Of a stretch of 64,000 nt of DNA, positions 1 through 9,746 are shown piece by piece (positions within the stretch are counted from its first letter, which is position 1; each line of letters starts with the position of its first letter). The notes beneath the pieces were generated by a model. It saw only the letters and a program-made list of their open reading frames with translations. It searched no databases and had not been told where the DNA came from. The position numbers were made by a program, and so were the translations under genes. Origin of the DNA: Chitinophaga terrae (ex Kim and Jung 2007) (GTDB lineage Bacteria > Bacteroidota > Bacteroidia > Chitinophagales > Chitinophagaceae); contig NZ_FNRL01000001.1 of assembly GCF_900107795.1 (NCBI RefSeq), positions 58,544 to 122,543 of the forward strand, read 5' to 3'.

Positions 1-11
1 CTAATATTTTG

Positions 12-96
12 CGGAGAGTCAGGGATTCGAACCCCGGGACCTGTTACAGTCAACAGTTTTCAAGACTGCCGCAATCGACCGCTCTGCCAACTCTCC
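12..96 (-). tRNA. tRNA-Ser (anticodon UGA)
   Basis: Read on the minus strand this folds as a class II tRNA of 85 nt. The acceptor stem GGAGAGT pairs with ACTCTCC, the anticodon loop CTTGAAA gives UGA, there is a long variable arm, and the T loop reads GGTTCGAATCC. The discriminator is G, as expected for serine tRNA. CCA is not encoded. Confidence 0.95.
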
Positions 97-186
97 AGTG
101 GAGTGCAAAAGTATAAAAGTGATTGTAAATCAAAAAATTTTTTTTCACTTTTTTCTTTAAACCCCTAAAAAGTTGAGACTCACGAC

Positions 187-272
187 CTACGGATCTAAGC
201 GAATATCTATTTCCTGGCTTTCGATCTGGGCTATCCGGTTAATATTCCATGCTTTTACCCTTAGATCCGTAG
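187..272. repeat. 13-bp inverted repeat with 60-nt loop
   Basis: CTACGGATCTAAG at 187-199 is matched by its reverse complement at 260-272, and the flanking GACT/AGTC (177-180, 278-281) extends the symmetry. It lies just after the efflux operon stop and before the tRNA. On the minus strand the distal arm is followed by a short T run, so it could act as a terminator, but the loop is unusually long. Confidence 0.5.
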
Positions 273-288
273 TTCGCAGTCTTCTTTT

Positions 289-1707
289 TTATTTCCAACC
301 GCCGCCCAAGGCCCTGTAGAAGTCTACCATCGCGCTTAAACGTTGACGGTCGATATCCGCCAGGGATAATTCGGCTTGTAAAGCCCTTCCCTGTGCCGTA
401 ATTACTTCCAAATAGGTGGCCATACCGCTTTTAAACAACATCTGCGCCTGCTGGATGGCTGTTTGGGCGGTTTGAACCTGGCGACGGGCAATTTCCTGCT
501 GCGATTTCACTTTATCAAGCCGGATCAGGGCATCGCTCACTTCCCCGATCGCCTGGAGGGCCGACTGGCGGAAAGAGAGCACAGCCGATTCGCGGCGGAT
601 CTTAGCCACTTCCAACTGGGTTTTTAACTGCCTGCGCTGGAAAATTGGCTGGGTAAGACTACCTGCCGCGGTTCCGAACAGCGACGCCGGCATAGTGAAC
701 CAACTGCTGGCTTTAAAGGCATTTAAACCTCCGCTAGCGGTGATAGAGAGGCTGGGGTACATGCTACCCTGGGCAACTCCTACCCTCGCATTAGCGGCTA
801 CCAGGGCCATTTCCTGGGCCCTTACATCGGGGCGGCGACTGATCAGTTCAGCAGGAACCCCGGAAGGCAGGAAATCAGGAACGTTATAGTTGCTTAACTG
901 GCTGGTACGGGCAACCGGGCCAGGCAACTCGCCCGTTAAAATACGGAGCGCATTTTCCTGGATAGCTATTCCCTGCTCTAACTGGGGAACCAATAATTCG
1001 GCCTGCTGGCGCTGGCTGATAGCCTGTTGAACGCCCAATTCTGTTACTTCGCCCGCAGCTTTCTGCAGCTGTATCATTTTTACAACGGTATCGCTAAGGG
1101 CTAAGTTCTTTTTTGCGATCTGCAACTGGTTATCCAGCATTAACAGGTTGAAATAACTGTTAGCTACCGAAGCAACCAACCCTGTCTGAACAGCATGCTG
1201 CCCTTCATAGGTTTGCAGGTAATCGGCCAATGCGGCTTCTTTCTGACGGCGTATCTTTCCCCATACATCTATCTCCCAGGAAAGACCTGCGCCCAGGTTA
1301 AAATCTTCCAGGTGATCGCCCAGGTTGTTAGCCGCCAGGTTAATTCCTGTGAAACTGTTCTTGGACGGGAAATTGGTACTTGCAGATGCAGTTCCGGTAA
1401 TGGAAGGCAACCAGGCAGCTTTTGCCTGACGTAAGAACGATTGAGCCTCTTCTACCCTTTTAACTGCAATCAGCAAATCATAGTTGCTTGTCAGTGCCTT
1501 ACCTATTAACTGTTGCAGCGTTGCATCGGTAAAGAACTGGTTCCAGGCAATACTGGCAATGCTACTATCTGATGGTGCTGTTGTGTTGTTATACTGTTCG
1601 GGTAGTGCCACCGGGGGCCGCTCATAATTGCGGCCAACCCGGCATGCTGCTAACCCTACAACTAAGGAGAACAACAAAAAGTAAAATGAGCTATATCTTG
1701 TTTTCAT
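289..1707 (-). CDS. RND efflux outer-membrane lipoprotein (NodT/OprM-like, TolC family)
   Basis: This is the outer-membrane channel of a tripartite RND pump. The 472-residue length is typical of the NodT/OprM family. The N-terminus is a lipoprotein signal ending in the lipobox LAAC (Cys22), followed by the family sequence RNYERPPVALP. The long alpha-helical regions rich in A, Q and L in each half are the two outer-membrane-efflux repeats, and the SRRPDVRAQE element is characteristic of the family. The start is the ATG at 1705-1707. It is the last gene of the operon, 41 bp after the pump gene. The substrate cannot be read from sequence. Confidence 0.93.
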   Translation of the reverse strand: MKTRYSSFYFLLFSLVVGLAACRVGRNYERPPVALPEQYNNTTAPSDSSIASIAWNQFFTDATLQQLIGKALTSNYDLLIAVKRVEEAQSFLRQAKAAWLPSITGTASASTNFPSKNSFTGINLAANNLGDHLEDFNLGAGLSWEIDVWGKIRRQKEAALADYLQTYEGQHAVQTGLVASVANSYFNLLMLDNQLQIAKKNLALSDTVVKMIQLQKAAGEVTELGVQQAISQRQQAELLVPQLEQGIAIQENALRILTGELPGPVARTSQLSNYNVPDFLPSGVPAELISRRPDVRAQEMALVAANARVGVAQGSMYPSLSITASGGLNAFKASSWFTMPASLFGTAAGSLTQPIFQRRQLKTQLEVAKIRRESAVLSFRQSALQAIGEVSDALIRLDKVKSQQEIARRQVQTAQTAIQQAQMLFKSGMATYLEVITAQGRALQAELSLADIDRQRLSAMVDFYRALGGGWK

Positions 1708-1748
1708 TTGTCTTTTTTCTAATTCTGGTAATGGATAATGCTAATATT

Positions 1749-4700
1749 TTAGTGTACCAGCTCTGCCTCATGTCCTGCTTTCACTTCCACCATTGGCTTA
1801 CGGCTGATCTTCTCTTGCAGGAACTGGAAAATCACAAACAGCACAGGTATGATGAATACCCCCAGGATTACCCCGGTAAACATGCCACCTACAGTACTCC
1901 AGCCAATTGAATGGTTACCTTTGGCAGATGCGCCTTGTGTAAAGATCAATGGTAACATACCAACAATAAAGGCAAAGGAAGTCATCAATATCGGACGAAG
2001 ACGAAGCTGTGCTGCTTCCAATGCTGCCTGAACAAGCTTATAGCCTGCCTTCCGCCGTTGTACGGCAAACTCCACGATCAGGATCGCATTCTTAGCCAAT
2101 AATCCTATCAGCATGATCATACCTATTTGTACGTAGATATTACCCTCTATGCCGCTAAAGCCAATGAAACTATATACGCCCAATATACCTGTAGGTACAG
2201 TAAGAATTACTGCCAGCGGCAGGATATAGCTTTCGTACTGTGCAGCCAGCAGGAAGAACACGAACAATACGCTCAATAAAAACACGAACGCAGTTTGGTT
2301 ACCCGCTCTTATCTCTTCCCTCGTAATACCAGTAAACTCATAGGCATATCCTTGTGGCAATGCTTTTTTCGATACTTCCGCAATGGCTTTAATTACGTCA
2401 CCGGTACTATAACCTGGTTTGGGTGTAGCATTAATGGTAACAGCACTATACAGGTTGTTCCGCGTAACTGTTTCCGGGCCATATACACGTGTGAATTTGG
2501 CCACTGTGCTTACCGGTACCATTGTACCCAGGTTGTTCTTTACATAAATAGCATCCAACGAACTTTTATCCATCCGGTATGAAATATCAGCCTGCGCCAT
2601 TACGCGGCTATATTTCCCGAAACGGTTAAAGTCTGAAACGAAACTACTACCGTAATAGGTTTGCAGCGTATTCAACAAATCGCCAACTGATACACCCAAT
2701 TGTTTCACTTTCACATCATCTATATCAATTGTGTATTGTGGGTTACCTGTATTAAAAGTAGTGAACGCGCTTGCCACTTCCGGGCGCTGAGTTAATGCGC
2801 CAACAAAACCCCATGCCGTTCCCGCTAATTTTTCCAGCGATCCGTTTGTTCTGTCCTGCAACATCATTTCTACCCCGCTCACGTTACCGAAGCCCTGTAT
2901 TGTTGGGAATCCAACAAAGAAAGTGAGGGCGTCATGTACTTGCGTTGATTTGCCTAACAAACCGCCTGCAATGGCAGTAGGGTCTTTTACAACGCCTCTC
3001 TCTTTACGATCTTTTAACCTTACAAATATTGCGGCATTAGGGGAAGCGTTCGCATTTGTTACGAAGTTCATCCCGTTTGCAGCCCATACATCGCTCACAC
3101 CCTCATCGGTCATCGTAATTTTACTGATCTGGCTCGTTGCATTCTCCGTTCTGCTAAGTGAGCTACCTGGAGGTGTTTGAGTTATACCAACTACGAATCC
3201 CTGGTCCTCATCCGGAATAAACCCGGTAGGTGTTTTTTTGATCAGCCAAACTGTAGCCACCACCACCAGCAATAATCCGGTGATAGCCACCCACCTGTTC
3301 TTCAGCAGGAATCTGACGCTACGTATATACCTTGCCGTCATGGCATTGAAAGCGGTATTAAACGCATAGAAGAAGCGGTCGCCAAAGCCTTTTTTCTTTC
3401 CGCCTTCGCCTATATGCTGGTTCTTTAAGAATAAAGCACACAAGGCCGGGCTTAGCGTTAACGCATTTATCGCAGAAATAAAGATTGCAATGGCCAGTGT
3501 AAAGGCGAATTGTTTATAGAATACGCCCGCCGGACCTTGTACAAAGCTCACTGGTATAAATACGGCTGCCATTACCAACGTGATCGAAACAATCGCACCC
3601 GATATCTCACTCATCGTTTTAACTGTTGCCTCTCTTGCCGGCAAGTGCTCTCGTTCCATCGTCGAGTGTACGGCCTCTACAACCACAATCGCATCATCCA
3701 CCACAATACCAATAGCCAGTACCAATGCGAACAAGGTAAGCAGGTTAATGCTAAAGCCGAATAATTGTAAGAAGAAGAAGGTACCTATAATCGAAACAGG
3801 AACGGCAATTACCGGGATCAATGTTGAGCGCAGGTCTTGCAGGAAAACAAAAACCACGATAGCCACCAGGATGAACGCAATGATCAGTGTTTCTTTTACC
3901 TGGTCTATAGATGCATCCAGAAACTCTTTCGAGTTGTACATTATCTTAAACTTCATACCCTCGGGTAACGCCTTGTCAAATTCGTCTATCTGTCGTTCCA
4001 GTTCGGTGAGAATTTCATTGGCATTGGAACCCGGTGTTTGCACGATACCAAAACCGGTAGCCGGTTTGCCATTGAGCAAATTCGAGGCAGTATAAGTATA
4101 GCCGCCAAGTTCAACCCTGGCCAAATCTTTAAGGCGAAGAACAGAACCATCGGTATTCGCCTTAATCACCATATTTTCATACTCTTCAGGCTTATTTAAC
4201 TTTCCCTTGTACTTGATAATATACTCGAAAGATTCTTTACTACTTTGTCCCAAACGCCCTGGTGCAGCTTCTACGTTCTGATCTTTGATCGCATTCATCA
4301 CTTCTGTTGTAGAAAGATTATTAGCAACAAGCCTGTCGGGCTTCAACCAGATACGCATTGAATAATCTTTTGCACCAAATGGCTGTACCTGTGCCACCCC
4401 TGGTATACGTTGTAACTGAGGGATGATATTAATTCTTGCGTAGTTGTTTAAGAACAGTTCGTTATATTTAACGCTATCCTCACTATATATCGCCACAAAC
4501 ATCAGGAAGCTGCTCTGTACTTTCTGTGTAGAAAGCCCTGCTTGTAATACTTCCGGGGGCAGCTGGCTATTAGCTTTTGATACGCGGTTTTGTACGTTTA
4601 CTGCCGCAATATCAGGGTCCGTTCCCTGTTTAAAATAAACTGTGAGGATGTAGCTACCGTCGTTGTTGGAATTGGAGGTCATGTACGTCATGTTCTCCAC

Positions 4701-4913
4701 ACCGTTTACCGATTCTTCTATCGGGGTAGCAACTGTACGGGCTATCACCTCCCCGTTGGCGCCGGGGTAATTGGCTATCACCTGTACAGATGGCGGCGCA
4801 ATCTCGGGAAATAAAGCCGTAGGCAGGGAGAATAAAGACAACCCTCCCAGTATAACCAATATAATAGAAATAACCGTAGATAACACCGGCCTTTCAATAA
4901 ATCGTTTTAACAT
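1749..4913 (-). CDS. RND multidrug efflux pump, HAE1 family (AcrB-like)
   Basis: This is the inner-membrane proton-driven pump of the tripartite system. It has about 1054 residues with the usual AcrB architecture: a first transmembrane helix directly after MLKRFIERPV, a periplasmic porter domain, a block of membrane helices, and a repeat of the same layout in the second half. The helix containing GIVVDDAIVVVEAV carries the Asp-Asp pair used for proton relay. The open frame extends three codons upstream to a TTG, but the ATG at 4911-4913 fits the family N-terminus, so I start there. A 144-bp gap separates it from the adaptor gene. The full-length, intact motifs indicate a working pump. Confidence 0.95.
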   Translation of the reverse strand: MLKRFIERPVLSTVISIILVILGGLSLFSLPTALFPEIAPPSVQVIANYPGANGEVIARTVATPIEESVNGVENMTYMTSNSNNDGSYILTVYFKQGTDPDIAAVNVQNRVSKANSQLPPEVLQAGLSTQKVQSSFLMFVAIYSEDSVKYNELFLNNYARINIIPQLQRIPGVAQVQPFGAKDYSMRIWLKPDRLVANNLSTTEVMNAIKDQNVEAAPGRLGQSSKESFEYIIKYKGKLNKPEEYENMVIKANTDGSVLRLKDLARVELGGYTYTASNLLNGKPATGFGIVQTPGSNANEILTELERQIDEFDKALPEGMKFKIMYNSKEFLDASIDQVKETLIIAFILVAIVVFVFLQDLRSTLIPVIAVPVSIIGTFFFLQLFGFSINLLTLFALVLAIGIVVDDAIVVVEAVHSTMEREHLPAREATVKTMSEISGAIVSITLVMAAVFIPVSFVQGPAGVFYKQFAFTLAIAIFISAINALTLSPALCALFLKNQHIGEGGKKKGFGDRFFYAFNTAFNAMTARYIRSVRFLLKNRWVAITGLLLVVVATVWLIKKTPTGFIPDEDQGFVVGITQTPPGSSLSRTENATSQISKITMTDEGVSDVWAANGMNFVTNANASPNAAIFVRLKDRKERGVVKDPTAIAGGLLGKSTQVHDALTFFVGFPTIQGFGNVSGVEMMLQDRTNGSLEKLAGTAWGFVGALTQRPEVASAFTTFNTGNPQYTIDIDDVKVKQLGVSVGDLLNTLQTYYGSSFVSDFNRFGKYSRVMAQADISYRMDKSSLDAIYVKNNLGTMVPVSTVAKFTRVYGPETVTRNNLYSAVTINATPKPGYSTGDVIKAIAEVSKKALPQGYAYEFTGITREEIRAGNQTAFVFLLSVLFVFFLLAAQYESYILPLAVILTVPTGILGVYSFIGFSGIEGNIYVQIGMIMLIGLLAKNAILIVEFAVQRRKAGYKLVQAALEAAQLRLRPILMTSFAFIVGMLPLIFTQGASAKGNHSIGWSTVGGMFTGVILGVFIIPVLFVIFQFLQEKISRKPMVEVKAGHEAELVH

Positions 4914-5057
4914 AAATAACAATTATGGGTTGCGGTATGCCCGCACGAACACAAACAGTGCATGTGTGTAACAACAACACTGCCTGCGTCGCGATTTGAA
5001 TAATGTTTTGTGTAAACGTTTGTTCTTAGCGCCAGCGCGCTTTCCTGCTTAATTATA

Positions 5058-6251
5058 TCAAAGCAGCGGCTTGGCTTTCAACAAACTATCTATAGATACC
5101 ATTTGTGGCTGGATAACAACGCCATCTTTTAAACCGCCCATCATCAGGGTAGATTGAGAAGATAATACGATCTTATCCCCCACCTTTACGCCATCAGTAA
5201 CAAAATAGTAATTAGGCGTTTTGCCGGAAATGGTGAGTGGTTTGGTAACGATTTTATTACTATCGGCCACTGTATAAACGAACACTTTGTCCTGCAGTTC
5301 GAATGTGGCTTCCTGGGGAACTACCAATGCTGCATCATGTAAAGTAGGTACTCTGACTTTACCGGTGCTACCGCTTCTGAGTATTCCCTGAGCATTAGGA
5401 AAGCTGGCACGTAAGCTGATTGCACCAATAGTTTTATCAAACTGTCCTTCCACTATTTCAACTTTTCCTTTTTCAGGATAAACGCTTCCATCTGCCAGGA
5501 TTAATTCTACCGGTGGCATTCCTTTTACTTTTTCAGCAATGCTGTTACCCGGATATTTTTCCTTGAATTTGAGGAAATCGGTTTCACTCAAAGAAAAATA
5601 AACACGCATATCCTTTACTTCAGAGAGAGTAGTCAACGCGCCTGTCATTCCCCTGCTAACAAGGCTTCCTGTTTTAAAGGGGATACTACCTACATAACCA
5701 TCGCTGGGTGCGGTAATATTTGTGAACCCAAGGTTGATACGGGCGGCTTCTACCTGGGCCTGTGCCTGGGCAACATTGGCTTTCGCTGAATTGTAATTTG
5801 CTTCGGCGGATTTTAACTGAACATCCGATACCACGTTATTACTAAGCAGCGGTTTCAATTTGTCGACGTTGATCTGTGCATTCTCCAATGCCGCTGTTGC
5901 AGCTTGTAAATTTGCGGTGGCATTGTTGAGTTGCTCTACATAAGGCCTTCTGTCGATAGTGAAAAGTGTTTGACCTTTTCTAACGTACTCACCTTCGTCT
6001 ACTGAAATGCTCGTCAGGTAGCCGTCGACCTGCGGTCTGATTTCCACATCACGGGTTCCCTCTATGGAAGCAGGGAAATCCTGGAACGTTGTGGCAGGAA
6101 TTACAGACGCCTTAATTACAGGTAAAGCTGCCAGTGGCGGCGCTTCAGTTTTAGCCTGGGATGCACTGCATCCTGACAGTACAGCGAGGATGATTGCGCT
6201 ATAGAGTATGCCTGCTGGCAATTTTGTTAATGTTGATCTCAATGAATTCAT
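5058..6251 (-). CDS. RND efflux periplasmic adaptor (membrane fusion protein)
   Basis: This adaptor links the inner-membrane pump to the outer-membrane channel. It starts with a lipoprotein signal (lipobox VLSGC, Cys28). A biotinyl-lipoyl-like half motif lies near residues 70-105 (PQVDGYLTSISVDEGEYV) and its partner near 180-200 (APSDGYVGSIPFKTGSLV). Between them is an Ala/Gln/Asn-rich alpha-helical hairpin. The beta-barrel and membrane-proximal domains fill the C-terminal half. At 397 residues it is normal for an AcrA/MexA relative. It is the first gene of the efflux operon. Confidence 0.93.
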   Translation of the reverse strand: MNSLRSTLTKLPAGILYSAIILAVLSGCSASQAKTEAPPLAALPVIKASVIPATTFQDFPASIEGTRDVEIRPQVDGYLTSISVDEGEYVRKGQTLFTIDRRPYVEQLNNATANLQAATAALENAQINVDKLKPLLSNNVVSDVQLKSAEANYNSAKANVAQAQAQVEAARINLGFTNITAPSDGYVGSIPFKTGSLVSRGMTGALTTLSEVKDMRVYFSLSETDFLKFKEKYPGNSIAEKVKGMPPVELILADGSVYPEKGKVEIVEGQFDKTIGAISLRASFPNAQGILRSGSTGKVRVPTLHDAALVVPQEATFELQDKVFVYTVADSNKIVTKPLTISGKTPNYYFVTDGVKVGDKIVLSSQSTLMMGGLKDGVVIQPQMVSIDSLLKAKPLL

Positions 6252-6600
6252 ACTACTTTTTTTAAAACATCTGAAACAATAAAAACCCAGATACGATTCA
6301 TATACGGTTCAAAACGTGCATGTATCGCAGCAATCAATAAGTGACAGCAGTTGGGTGTTGTAAGAACGGAACGACAGTAGTTGATACGATACGCAACTAC
6401 GGTATAATGTTACAGCACATTATACGTACAGGTATACTACTTTGTTACTTCCGTAAAAAAGAAATAGAAGATTTGCGGTTGGCCGCTAAAAAATTCTCAT
6501 CGGTTTTCAATTTTTTAATGATGCACGGGCAGCATCATTAAATTAAATACAATGCAAAAATAGATATTTAAAGTTAACGGACGTTTAAATTATTACGGGT
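6252..6600. other. Intergenic region between AraC gene and efflux operon
   Basis: About 350 bp without a supportable gene. It should hold the efflux operon promoter, since the adaptor gene begins at its left edge. It is AT-rich and contains one clear palindrome (6377-6400, listed separately). I see no convincing TAnnTTTG box on the minus strand. Confidence 0.5.
6377..6400. promoter_or_regulatory. Palindrome, candidate operator of the efflux operon
   Basis: GTAGTTG (6377-6383) and CAACTAC (6394-6400) form a perfect 7-bp inverted repeat with a 10-bp spacer, about one helical turn plus between half-site centres. It lies between the AraC-family gene and the pump operon. Assignment as a regulator site is inference; AraC proteins more often bind direct repeats. 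Confidence 0.3.
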
Positions 6601-7488
6601 TTAATTGTACTTTTCACGGATACTCTTTTGAAAAGATGCGGGAGTATATCCTGAATGCTTTTTAAAGAAACGATTGAAGTAAGCATCATCCTCAAAATTC
6701 AACCTTGCAGCGATCTGCTTCACTGAATGCTCGCCCCAGTACAGCAGGCGTTTTGCTTCCATAATCCGTTTCTCGTCTATAAGAAATTTCGCATTCCTTC
6801 CAAGCAATTCTTTCACCGTATCATTTAAATGGCCAGGCGATACATACAACATTTCCGCATAATCAGAGACCTGTGTTTTCTCGTGATAATGGCGATCTAC
6901 CAACATTTTAAACTGGCGTACCATATTGTGCCGGGTGCTTTCGCCTGCCATCCATTCGCCGGATGGTTCCCCGATGCGGGCCACTACAACAACAAATGCA
7001 GAGAGTAAAGAACGGATCACTACATCTCTTTTAAGATTATTGTTGTCTGATTCCCGCATCATCAACCGGGCATACGACAATACTTCTTCCAGTTGTGCAT
7101 TGTTCAAAGGGATAATGCCGGAGGCAAACACACAACGCCAGCAGGAAATAACTCCCGCCATTTCAGGCACCATGAACTCTTCTTCAAAATAAATATCTAT
7201 CAGTTCAACGCCCGGCTCCATCGTGTGCTGATGCACCTGGTTAGGCTCCATTAATATCAACGCCGGCGCTTTCACTTCATATTGTTTGAAGTCGAGCGTC
7301 TGCCTCATCTTTCCTTTTATCAGTATACCAATACTATAACCATTATGACGATGGGGTACATTCATTTCATTGGCGCTCAACTCACACCCTTGCCATTCTG
7401 AAACCAGGAACGGGGCGCCATCTGCATAGTCACAATTATAAACCTGTGTATCCGAAATACGCGTTGCAACACTCACTTCCTCTATCAT
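6601..7488 (-). CDS. AraC-family transcriptional regulator
   Basis: A 295-residue regulator. The N-terminal half is an AraC-type cupin sensor domain (HRHNGYSIGILIKGKMRQTL near residues 46-65, ending in the LMEPNQVHQHTM barrel strand). The C-terminal 100 residues hold two helix-turn-helix motifs: TQVSDYAEMLYVSPGHLNDTVKE and the second around SVKQIAARLNFEDDAYFNRFFKKHSGYTPASF. It lies directly upstream of, and in the same direction as, the RND efflux operon, so it is the likely local activator of that pump. The inducer is unknown. Confidence 0.9.
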   Translation of the reverse strand: MIEEVSVATRISDTQVYNCDYADGAPFLVSEWQGCELSANEMNVPHRHNGYSIGILIKGKMRQTLDFKQYEVKAPALILMEPNQVHQHTMEPGVELIDIYFEEEFMVPEMAGVISCWRCVFASGIIPLNNAQLEEVLSYARLMMRESDNNNLKRDVVIRSLLSAFVVVVARIGEPSGEWMAGESTRHNMVRQFKMLVDRHYHEKTQVSDYAEMLYVSPGHLNDTVKELLGRNAKFLIDEKRIMEAKRLLYWGEHSVKQIAARLNFEDDAYFNRFFKKHSGYTPASFQKSIREKYN

Positions 7489-7571
7489 GGGTGTATAACT
7501 TTTTGGGTAATTTAATGAGTAAAGTTAGCCGATATAATTATTCATACCATCTATAAGTATATAAATAATAC

Positions 7572-9695
7572 TTATCCCTTCTGTTCATCCGCTTTTTCTA
7601 CCGGTCTTTCTTTTACCTGTACAAGGTCGCTTAATTTCACGTTGATAGGAATGTTCCCGATCTTGACGATAGCGCGCTTGTCGCGCAATTCCAACACTGT
7701 TCCTACCTGGCGGTTGGTTTTGATCTTCACCTGCATGCCAACGGCAATATCGCCCGCTACTTCTTCAAACTTCTCCTGTACCTTTTTATTCAACTGTTCA
7801 TTCTGCTGTTTCTCTCTTCGCCTGAAAAGCAGGATCTCAGCCAGTTTGATCACTTTGTTCTTATCGTCGTTGCGTTTCCATTCGACCACTATCTGTTTCA
7901 ACTTGCGTTCCATGTCCTTCAGGTACTGAAGGTCATCTTCCTTGATCTTATTCTGCAATTTCAATAAAGTGTACTGCTGGTGCTTCCTTTCTTTATCGGC
8001 CAGTACTTCGTACTCTTTCTTCAGCCTTTCATTTTCTTTCAGCAGTTTTTGCAGTTCTTTTTCTTTCTGCTCAACAGCCTGCAGGTCCTGTTCTGCTTTG
8101 TTGAGTAGCTTATCCAGCTGGAAATGTCCTTCATCCACGAGTTTCTTTGCACGTGCGATGAGAGCTGGATGCAAGCCTATGCGTTCGGCGATGGAGAAGG
8201 TATACGAGCTGCCTGGTTTACCAACCATCAGTTTATACATTGGCATGAGTGTCTTTTCATCGAAGCCCATTGCGCCGTTGACGATACCTTTCACCTTATT
8301 GGCCATCACTTTCAGGTTCAGGTAGTGGGTTGTTACCACACCTACGGCGTGTTTCTTCGCCAGTTCTTCCATGATCACCTCTGCAAAGGCCCCTCCGAGA
8401 TTAGGATCGGAACCGCTACCCAGTTCATCGATGAAGAAAAGCGTACGCCCGTTAGCGTTCTCCATGAAATACTTCATGTTCTTCAGGTGAGAACTGTAAG
8501 TACTTAGTTCGAATTCCAACGATTGTGTATCGCCTATATGGATCATTAACTGTTTGAAGATGCCTATCTGGGAGGTTGGATGAACGGGCACCAGCAACCC
8601 GGCCTGCACCATTAATTGTATCAGGCCTATTGTTTTCAGGGTAACCGTTTTACCGCCGGCGTTAGGTCCGCTGATCACGAGAATATGCGCGTCTTTGTTG
8701 AGGGTCACGCTTACCGGGATCGTTGGTTTCTGGTTCTTGCGGTTGTACAACAACAGCAAAGGATGGTAGGCCTGTACCAGGTTCAGTTCCGAATTCGCTA
8801 CCAGGTTAGGATAATGCGCATCCATATCCAGGGCTAATTTAGCTTTACCCCTGATGAAGTCGAAAGTGCCGAGGATGTTGTAGTAACTGTTCAGCAAACC
8901 TGAATAGCTGCTGAGCTGCGCGGTCATTGCCTTGAGGATGCGGTATACTTCACGGTTCTCGTCACGTTCCAGCGATTGTATATCATTGTTCAGGTCAATG
9001 GTTTCTTCCGGTTCCAGGAAAGCAGTTTTGCGGGTATCGGATTCGCCGTGGATGATCCCCTTCACCATGCGTTTGTTTTCGGCGTAGATAGCCACTACCC
9101 TGCGGCCGTTGAGAAATGCTTCTTCCTGGTCGGCCAGGTAGTTGAGCTTCTGCAGCTTTTGCAGGATGCGGTCAAATACGCGGCGCAATTCCGTGCGTTT
9201 GCGGAAAAGGGAGATACGGATACGCGCCAGTTCCTGGGAAGCGTTATCCCTTACCTGTCCTATTTCGTCCAACACCTCATCAATAGTAGCGGTGATCTTT
9301 TTCTCGTAGTGGGTTTCTTTGATCACTTCATACAAACCGGCGTATTGCACGCGGCGGTCATGATCAAAGAACCGTACAATGGCATGCATGCTTTCTGCCA
9401 GTTTCCGGATCTGCATAGCCTGCTCACCGGTTAATACAGCTCCTTCAATTTCCAGTAACCTTAACTCTTTTTTCAGGTTAAGAATATGATCATTAGGGAA
9501 ATTCTCCTGCAGGAGGGTGAGCTGTTTATATTCGTGCGCCTGTTGAAGGCTGCTTTTAACATAGTCTATATGCGTATGCAGGCGCAGGGATGCGGCCATC
9601 TCCTTGCCTAATTCTGTTTTGCAATGCTCTTGCAGCAATGCCTGAACTTTATCGAATTCCAACTGCATTAACGCAGACTCAGGAAAATATTTCAA
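7572..9695 (-). CDS. mutS2: MutS2-family ATPase lacking the Smr domain
   Basis: A MutS2-type DNA/ribosome-associated ATPase. N-terminal core (LEFDKVQALLQEHCKTELGKEM), Walker A GPNAGGKT near residues 340-350, Walker B FFIDELGSGSDP, a long coiled coil rich in K, E, L and Q after the ATPase, and a small KOW-like beta domain at the C-terminus (VGMQVKIKTNRQVGTVLEL). The usual C-terminal Smr nuclease domain is missing: the protein stops about 60 residues after the coiled coil. The start is uncertain. No ATG precedes Met27 of the longest frame (TTG at 9746); the TTG at 9693-9695 gives MKYFPESALMQLEF, which best fits the family. Known roles of MutS2 are suppression of recombination or rescue of collided ribosomes; which applies without Smr is unclear. 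Confidence 0.88.
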   Translation of the reverse strand: MKYFPESALMQLEFDKVQALLQEHCKTELGKEMAASLRLHTHIDYVKSSLQQAHEYKQLTLLQENFPNDHILNLKKELRLLEIEGAVLTGEQAMQIRKLAESMHAIVRFFDHDRRVQYAGLYEVIKETHYEKKITATIDEVLDEIGQVRDNASQELARIRISLFRKRTELRRVFDRILQKLQKLNYLADQEEAFLNGRRVVAIYAENKRMVKGIIHGESDTRKTAFLEPEETIDLNNDIQSLERDENREVYRILKAMTAQLSSYSGLLNSYYNILGTFDFIRGKAKLALDMDAHYPNLVANSELNLVQAYHPLLLLYNRKNQKPTIPVSVTLNKDAHILVISGPNAGGKTVTLKTIGLIQLMVQAGLLVPVHPTSQIGIFKQLMIHIGDTQSLEFELSTYSSHLKNMKYFMENANGRTLFFIDELGSGSDPNLGGAFAEVIMEELAKKHAVGVVTTHYLNLKVMANKVKGIVNGAMGFDEKTLMPMYKLMVGKPGSSYTFSIAERIGLHPALIARAKKLVDEGHFQLDKLLNKAEQDLQAVEQKEKELQKLLKENERLKKEYEVLADKERKHQQYTLLKLQNKIKEDDLQYLKDMERKLKQIVVEWKRNDDKNKVIKLAEILLFRRREKQQNEQLNKKVQEKFEEVAGDIAVGMQVKIKTNRQVGTVLELRDKRAIVKIGNIPINVKLSDLVQVKERPVEKADEQKG

Positions 9696-9746
9696 GTTGA
9701 TATTATTTAATGTAATACACACACCGCTGGGGTGTTGTTGTGCCAA

